Positions 59,695 to 64,000 of a DNA stretch of 64,000 nucleotides are shown here, piece by piece (the stretch's first letter is position 1; the number at the start of each line of letters is the position of its first letter). The notes below the pieces were generated by a model. That model searched no databases. It worked only from the letters and a program-made list of their open reading frames with translations, and was not told the origin of the DNA. Source of the stretch: an uncultured bacterium (GTDB lineage: Bacteria > Actinomycetota > Coriobacteriia > Coriobacteriales > Coriobacteriaceae); NCBI GenBank assembly GCA_905214525.1, contig CAJMMN010000001.1, positions 124,001-188,000 on the forward strand, read 5' to 3'. The translations under genes were made by a program, and so were the position numbers.

Positions 59695-60792
59695 ATGGCA
59701 GATGTCGACAACAGGAACCGTAACCGCAGGCCCAACCGCGCGGGACAGCCCAACCCCAAGCGTGAGGCTCGCGCAAAGGCCGCCGAGCGCCACGTGGCGG
59801 CTGTGTCCGAGGCGTGTGCCAAGGATATCGAGCGCTCGCTTGCCGGCGTTCGCGAATTCGACGGTATGCCTGCCGGCTTTGTCGCGGCGATGAAGGCCAA
59901 GGCCCAAGCGGCTGCGGTTGCCGAGGAGCCGGTTGCCGAGGAGTCTGAGTCCGCCGAGGTCGAGGCCGCTGAGGTTGCGTCCGTCGAGACCGAGGTCACG
60001 GACGAGTCTGCGCCTGCCGAGGAGCCCGCTCCGACCCTGCCCGAGGTCACCGTGCTTGATGCCTCCGCCACGCAGGCCATTCTGGACAACGGCCGTGGCT
60101 ATGCGCAGTTTTGCGACATGGCAGTGCTCGCCTTTGCCTCGTTCACCAACCCGGGTGGCGGCTACATCCAGGGCTATCTGGGCCAGGAGGCTACGCTCTG
60201 CGCCGATTCGTATCTGTACAACGTGCTCGACAAGCAGCGCAAGTGGTATGGCGAGAACCGTCGCCGCAATATCAACTGCGAGCTCTACCGCAACCGTGCG
60301 CTGGTAGTGCCTGCGGTGCGTTTTGACCGCAACCACGTGCATGCGTATGCCGATGTGATCGTGGCCGCCGCGCCCAATGCCAAGCGCGCACGCCAGGAGT
60401 ACCGCGTGAGCGACGATGCGCTGCTGGACGCGCTGCGCGACCGTATCCGCTTTGTGCTCGCCATCTGCGACGAGCTGGATCGCGAGAAGCTCGTACTGGG
60501 CGCTTGGGGCTGCGACAACAACGGTTTTGATGCCGAGGCCGTGGCCGAGATTTTCCGCAAGGAGCTCGCATCGGGCGACTTCAAGGTCAAGCAGGTCTTC
60601 TTTGCTGTGCCCTCTACGCGCTGGGATGAGGACTTCGCCAAGTTCGAGCATGTGTTGGCAAGCTTCCCCGAGCGCAACGAGGAGTCCTATGCCCAGGTTG
60701 CCGCCCGCGCTGCGGCCGCCTGTGCCGCCGAGCAGGCTCAGGCCGCTGCCGAGGACGATGAGGACGAGGATGACTGGCGCAAGTACCTGTAA
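59695..60792 (+). CDS. TIGR02452/PARG-like protein with altered catalytic motif
   Basis: A 365-residue cytosolic protein. Residues 1-115 are an Ala/Glu-rich, probably disordered region. The rest resembles the microbial PARG-cat family (TIGR02452) with an ADP-ribose macrodomain-like fold: AVLAFASFTNPGGGYIQGYLGQEATLC, YRNRALVVPAVRFDR, VLGAWGCDNNGFDAEAVAEIFRK, and VFFAVPST. The family motif GGG-X(6-8)-QEE reads GGG-X7-QEA, so the last Glu, which in characterised PARG proteins is catalytic, is replaced by Ala. It may bind ADP-ribose without hydrolysing it. The C-terminal 30 residues are acidic (EDDEDEDDW). Confidence 0.75.
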   Translation: MADVDNRNRNRRPNRAGQPNPKREARAKAAERHVAAVSEACAKDIERSLAGVREFDGMPAGFVAAMKAKAQAAAVAEEPVAEESESAEVEAAEVASVETEVTDESAPAEEPAPTLPEVTVLDASATQAILDNGRGYAQFCDMAVLAFASFTNPGGGYIQGYLGQEATLCADSYLYNVLDKQRKWYGENRRRNINCELYRNRALVVPAVRFDRNHVHAYADVIVAAAPNAKRARQEYRVSDDALLDALRDRIRFVLAICDELDREKLVLGAWGCDNNGFDAEAVAEIFRKELASGDFKVKQVFFAVPSTRWDEDFAKFEHVLASFPERNEESYAQVAARAAAACAAEQAQAAAEDDEDEDDWRKYL

Positions 60793-60817
60793 GCGGTGCG
60801 CGCGATGTGATATGCCA

Positions 60818-60851
60818 AGCCGACGGGAGGGGTTGCCCCCGTCGGCTTTTT
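60818..60851 (+). terminator. Terminator of the PARG-like gene
   Basis: AGCCGACGGG pairs with CCCGTCGGCT and is followed by TTTT. Confidence 0.8.
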
Positions 60852-60870
60852 ACTGAATGAGGAGCTCAAG

Positions 60871-61530
60871 ATGAAAAACGTTCTGTGCTTTGGTGACAGC
60901 AACACCTATGGCTATGATCCGGCGGGTATGCGCGACGGTACCGCAGTGCGCTATGCGCAGGATGTGCGCTGGTGCGGCGTGGTGCAGCGTGACCTGGGTG
61001 AGGGCTGGCATGTGATTGAGGAAGGTCTAAATGGTCGCACGACGGTGCGCGACGATATGTGCCATCTGGACACCAACCTCAACGGCATTCGCGCGCTTCC
61101 GATGCTGCTCGAGGCCCATAAGCCGCTGGATGCGATCGTGATCATGCTGGGCACCAACGACTGTAAGACGGTCTTTAACGTGACGGCTTCCGATATCGCC
61201 CGTGGCGCCATGGCGCTGATTCGCGCCGTCCGCGCGTTTCCCTGGACCGATGCCGCGCCCTGCCCGCGCATTTTGCTGATGGCGCCTATCAAGATTAAGC
61301 CGCAGATCGCCGATGTGTATATGACCGATTTTGACGAGCATTCCGTAGAAGCCTCGGAACATTTTGGTGAGTACTACGCACATGTGGCCGAGCAGTTTGG
61401 CTGCGACTTTTTGAATGCAGCGGAGTTTGCCGAGCCGGGCGATATCGACTATCTGCATATGATGCCCGAAAGCCACGAGAGCCTGGGTCACGCCGTGGCA
61501 GCCAAGCTCCAAGAGATGCTCGGTGAGTAG
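60871..61530 (+). CDS. SGNH/GDSL hydrolase
   Basis: A 219-residue serine hydrolase. Block I is VLCFGDSNTYGYD with the nucleophile Ser, block III is IVIMLGTNDCKTV with the oxyanion Asn, and the catalytic Asp-x-x-His lies in DIDYLHMMPESHESLGHAVA. A cytosolic, no-signal form of arylesterase or lipase type. The start follows ATGAGGAGCTCAAG. Substrate unknown. Confidence 0.88.
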   Translation: MKNVLCFGDSNTYGYDPAGMRDGTAVRYAQDVRWCGVVQRDLGEGWHVIEEGLNGRTTVRDDMCHLDTNLNGIRALPMLLEAHKPLDAIVIMLGTNDCKTVFNVTASDIARGAMALIRAVRAFPWTDAAPCPRILLMAPIKIKPQIADVYMTDFDEHSVEASEHFGEYYAHVAEQFGCDFLNAAEFAEPGDIDYLHMMPESHESLGHAVAAKLQEMLGE

Positions 61531-61585
61531 CGCGACCCAAAGCGGTGCAAAAGTTTCCCTTGCGGCGGCTTGTTTCGCTGCTTTG

Positions 61586-61801
61586 TCTTGATCTGTAACA
61601 GTTCCAAGGCCGGAAACGGGCTAGATGTTACAGATTAAGATTATTTAGGTCGATATCGGTCGTTTGTCTCGATCTGTAACATCTAGGGTCGATTTTGCCG
61701 AGTTACTGTTACAGATTGAGATTATCTTCTCAGCGGAATTTGAATGTCTCGATCTGTAACAGGTGGGCCGAAAAATGGGCTCTAACTGTTACAGATCGAG
61801 A
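61586..61801. repeat. Array of three 55-bp palindromic repeats
   Basis: Units at 61586-61640, 61667-61721 and 61747-61801, each exactly 55 bp, starting 81 and 80 bp apart. Each has a left half TCT(C/T)GATCTGTAACA and a right half TGTTACAGAT(C/T/A)(G/A)AGA around a 25-bp centre that differs between units but stays partly complementary. A fourth unit of the same length is at 9554-9608. The array fills most of the gap between convergent SGNH and thiD genes (61531-61862). Confidence 0.9.
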
Positions 61802-61810
61802 TGTTTGTGG

Positions 61811-61849
61811 GAGCCACCGCAAAGGTGCCTGCCCCCTTTGCGGTGGCTC
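61811..61849. terminator. Hairpin between the SGNH and thiD genes
   Basis: GAGCCACCGCAAAG pairs with CTTTGCGGTGGCTC around an 11-base loop. It lies 14 bases from the thiD stop and next to the palindromic array. It could serve both converging genes. Confidence 0.7.
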
Positions 61850-61862
61850 TGGGCTGTGAATC

Positions 61863-62693
61863 TTAATACTGCCACATGTGGTTGACGGGGCCGGAACCTT
61901 TACCCATATCAAAGCCGGCGGCGAGAGCGCCCGTTAGGTAGGCCTTGCCGGCGTTGACGGCATCGGCAAGATCCATGCCCTGGGCCAGCGCGCAGGCGAT
62001 GGCGGACGAAAGCGTGCAGCCGGTGCCGTGTGTGTTGTCGGTCTCGATGCGCTTGTGGCGGAACCACGTGGTGAGCGGATCGCCCAGATGGTTGCCCTCG
62101 TCATCGAGTGGCGCGGGTTCGGCCAATACATCGTTGGCCTCGTTGACAAGATGCCCACCCTTAACGAGGGATGCGCAACCAAAGCGGCGGGTGAGGAGCA
62201 TGGCAGCATTTTGCTGTGTGCGCTCGGAGTCGACCTCGTAGTCAAGCAGGGCCATGGCCTCGGGAATATTGGGCGTGATGACGGTTGCTAGTGGGAACAG
62301 GCGGCGGGTGAGCGCCTCGGCGGCATCTTCGGCAATCAGCCGTGCGCCCGAGGTGGCTACCATGACGGGGTCGACGACCACGTTTGTCGCGTTCCAGGCG
62401 CTCAGGCGGTCGGCGATAACCTCGATAATCTCGGCAGAGGAAACCATGCCGATCTTGACGGCGCTGGGGCGGATATCGTCAAATACGGCGTCGATCTGCG
62501 CAGCGACGATATCAGGGGAGATATTCTGCACGGCGGTGACACCGAGCGTGTTTTGTGCGGTGATGGCGGTGATGGCCGTCTCGGCATACAGGCGGTGCGC
62601 CGTGATGGTCTTGATGTCGGCCTGAATGCCGGCGCCACCGCTGGAATCGGATCCTGCGATGGATAGAACGGCAGGTACCTTACTGCGATCCAT
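61863..62693 (-). CDS. thiD: HMP / HMP-phosphate kinase
   Basis: Phosphorylates hydroxymethylpyrimidine and its monophosphate for thiamine synthesis; 276 residues, ribokinase-like. SIAGSDSSGGAGIQADIKT is the substrate-binding loop, VVDPVMVATSGARLI and TPNIPEAMAL are central, and DNTHGTGCTLSSAIACALA with the catalytic Cys-Gly region is near the end. It lies downstream of thiC. The start follows AGGGAGCAAAC. Confidence 0.95.
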   Translation of the reverse strand: MDRSKVPAVLSIAGSDSSGGAGIQADIKTITAHRLYAETAITAITAQNTLGVTAVQNISPDIVAAQIDAVFDDIRPSAVKIGMVSSAEIIEVIADRLSAWNATNVVVDPVMVATSGARLIAEDAAEALTRRLFPLATVITPNIPEAMALLDYEVDSERTQQNAAMLLTRRFGCASLVKGGHLVNEANDVLAEPAPLDDEGNHLGDPLTTWFRHKRIETDNTHGTGCTLSSAIACALAQGMDLADAVNAGKAYLTGALAAGFDMGKGSGPVNHMWQY

Positions 62694-62750
62694 GTTTGCT
62701 CCCTTGTTCGGTCGGAATCAAATGGGTCTTTAAGCCAGCATTATAAAGAT

Positions 62751-62781
62751 GCCCGGGCCGACTCTATGTCGAACCCGGGCG
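62751..62781 (-). terminator. Hairpin between thiC and thiD
   Basis: GCCCGGG (62751-62757) pairs with CCCGGGC (62775-62781), the loop also holding GAC/GTC pairs. On the minus strand it is after thiC, with a short ATCTTTAT tail. A CGTCAA-CAA-TTGACG palindrome lies at 62821-62835 just before it. Confidence 0.55.
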
Positions 62782-62871
62782 GGCGATGCAATCTTTACGC
62801 AAATGTAAGCAAATGTTCACACGTCAACAATTGACGAACACCATGTTACTGATTGTGGCTCCGGTGACGAG

Positions 62872-64000
62872 TTAGTCCTCCATGCCGAGATCGATCGTCG
62901 TACCCTCGAACACCTTGTTGACGGTGCGGACGGCGCACATCTTGCCACACATGGTGCAGGTGCCCTCGGTGGCGGCGGGGGACTCCTCGTAGCGCTTCTT
63001 ACCGGTGACCGGGTCGAGCGCGCACTTCCACATGGAGTCCCAGTCGAGCTTGCGGCGTGCCTGGCCCATCTTGTCGTCCATGTCGCGGGCGTGCGGCACC
63101 TTCTTGGCGATATCGGCGGCGTGCGCGGCGATCTTGGTGGCCATGAGGCCATCGAGCACGTCTTGGGCGTTGGGCAGGCACAAGTGCTCGGCCGGCGTCA
63201 CGTAGCACAGGAAGTCGGCGCCGGAGCTGGCGGAGATAGCGCCGCCGATGGCGGCGGTGATGTGGTCGTAACCCACGCCGATATCGGTCACCAGCGGCCC
63301 GAGCACATAGAACGGGGCGTTGTGGCACAGGCGCTTCTGCAGTTTCATGTTGGCGGCGATCTCGTCGAGCGCCATGTGACCCGGGCCCTCGACCATGACT
63401 TGGACGCCGGCGGCCCAAGCGCGCTTGCACAGCTTGCCCAGCTCGATCATCTCGGCGGTCTCGGTGGCGTCGTTGGAGTCGTAGAGGCAGCCCGGGCGGC
63501 AGGAGTCGCCGAGCGAAATCGTCACGTCGTACTCGTGGCAAATCTCGAGCAGCTCGTCAAAGTACTCGTAGAAGGGGTTTTCGTTGCCGGTGACCTCCAT
63601 CCAGCCAAACAGCAGCGAGCCGCCGCGGCTCACGATGTTCATCAAGCGGCCGGTCTCCTTAAAGGTCTTGGTGACCGACTTGTTGATGCCGCAGTGGATG
63701 GTCATAAAGTCCACGCCGTCCTCGGCGTGCGCGCGCACGACCTCGAACAGGTCATCCTTGGTAAGCTTGACCAGCGGCTTTTCCATGTAGCCGATGGCGT
63801 CGTACATGGGGACGGTGCCCACCATGAGCGGCGTCTCGTCGATGAGCTGCTGGCGGAACTGGCGCGTCTTGCCCGAGTTGGAAAGGTCCATGATGGCGTC
63901 GGCGCCAAAGTCCTCGGCGATCTTGACCTTCTTCCATTCCTCGGCGGCATCGGCTTTATCGCCCGAGATGCCCAGGTTGACGTTGACCTTAGTAGACAGG
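62872..64000 (-). CDS. thiC: Phosphomethylpyrimidine synthase ThiC (5' end beyond window)
   Basis: Radical AdoMet enzyme that turns aminoimidazole ribotide into hydroxymethylpyrimidine phosphate. The frame is open to the window's end, and the last visible codons read KVNVNLGISGDKADAAEEW, so the gene continues past base 64000. Seen segments are MDLSNSGKTRQFRQQ, MTIHCGINK, SLGDSCRPGCLYDS, EGPGHMALDEI, FYVLGPLVTDIGVGYDHI, and the C-terminal cluster cysteines CTMCGKMCAVR. The cysteine spacing is CX2CX3C rather than the CX2CX4C often quoted. Any TPP riboswitch would be upstream, outside the window. Confidence 0.93.
   Translation of the reverse strand, partial: LSTKVNVNLGISGDKADAAEEWKKVKIAEDFGADAIMDLSNSGKTRQFRQQLIDETPLMVGTVPMYDAIGYMEKPLVKLTKDDLFEVVRAHAEDGVDFMTIHCGINKSVTKTFKETGRLMNIVSRGGSLLFGWMEVTGNENPFYEYFDELLEICHEYDVTISLGDSCRPGCLYDSNDATETAEMIELGKLCKRAWAAGVQVMVEGPGHMALDEIAANMKLQKRLCHNAPFYVLGPLVTDIGVGYDHITAAIGGAISASSGADFLCYVTPAEHLCLPNAQDVLDGLMATKIAAHAADIAKKVPHARDMDDKMGQARRKLDWDSMWKCALDPVTGKKRYEESPAATEGTCTMCGKMCAVRTVNKVFEGTTIDLGMED

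Noticed and set aside
61586..61801. The palindromic array as a CRISPR
   Set aside because: Repeats are inverted pairs with 25-bp centres and about 26-bp gaps, not direct repeats with uniform spacers, and there are no cas genes nearby.

Overview
The window is a 64 kb piece of a high-GC, Gram-positive genome. It most resembles a Coriobacteriia gut anaerobe, probably Collinsella. That is an inference from four things: the gene set (an ftsA-less division cluster with sepF and divIVA, an arginine deiminase locus, tandem acetate kinases), Clostridium-like transporters in an actinobacterial background, the codon use, and the style of the proteins. No rRNA, tRNA or CRISPR array was seen.

Layout. 1-398: end of an MFS transporter. 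519-4383: two tandem acetate kinases facing phosphotransacetylase (acetate and ATP formation). 4615-6841: UDP-galactopyranose mutase with an overlapping family 2 glycosyltransferase (envelope galactan). 7203-9425 (minus): a P1-type peptidase, Maf and a DJ-1/PfpI protein. 9924-13936: an accessory beta-glucoside cassette (EamA transporter, GH1 glycosidase, PTS EIIBC) behind a leader with a terminator hairpin, followed by an IS3-type deletion remnant at 14073-14477. 14567-18402 (minus): an RlmD-type rRNA methyltransferase and polyphosphate kinase. 18954-26001: arginine deiminase locus arcA1-arcT-arcA2-arcB-arcD, in which the two arcA genes differ at one base while their flanks have diverged. 26535-31395: DUF1846 protein, a small winged-helix protein, pyrG and xerD. 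31858-47347: division and cell wall (dcw) cluster mraZ, rsmH, ftsL, ftsI, murF, mraY, murD, ftsW, murG, murC, murB, ftsQ, ftsZ; murE and ftsA are absent. 47558-55473: pgeF, then a complete pstSCAB-phoU operon, then yggS, sepF, yggT and divIVA, so the phosphate operon sits inside the usual ftsZ-to-divIVA segment. 55641-58189 (minus): nitroreductase, DUF47 and Pit. 58439-61530: a small hypothetical, a BI-1 family membrane protein, a PARG-like protein with an altered catalytic motif and an SGNH hydrolase. 61863-64000 (minus): thiD and thiC (thiC runs off the end).

How they work together. Energy genes (ackA, pta, the arc pathway) and phosphate genes (pst-phoU, DUF47-pit, ppk1) are prominent. The dcw genes form one long, tightly packed set behind a promoter with MraZ-like boxes.

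The least ordinary content is between the genes. First, several nested inverted repeats (A 3259-3387, B 6858-6979, C 7066-7190, F 26185-26280, D 26359-26427, E 56336-56443) have long arms (14-29 bp) whose sequence is different at every site. Their inner boxes, on either side of a central hairpin, are related among A, B, C and E, and weakly in D. Second, a 55-bp palindromic unit of exact length occurs once at 9554 and three times in an 80-bp-period array at 61586-61801. Third, CCGTTC-type direct repeats spaced exactly 21 bp lie before both arcA copies.
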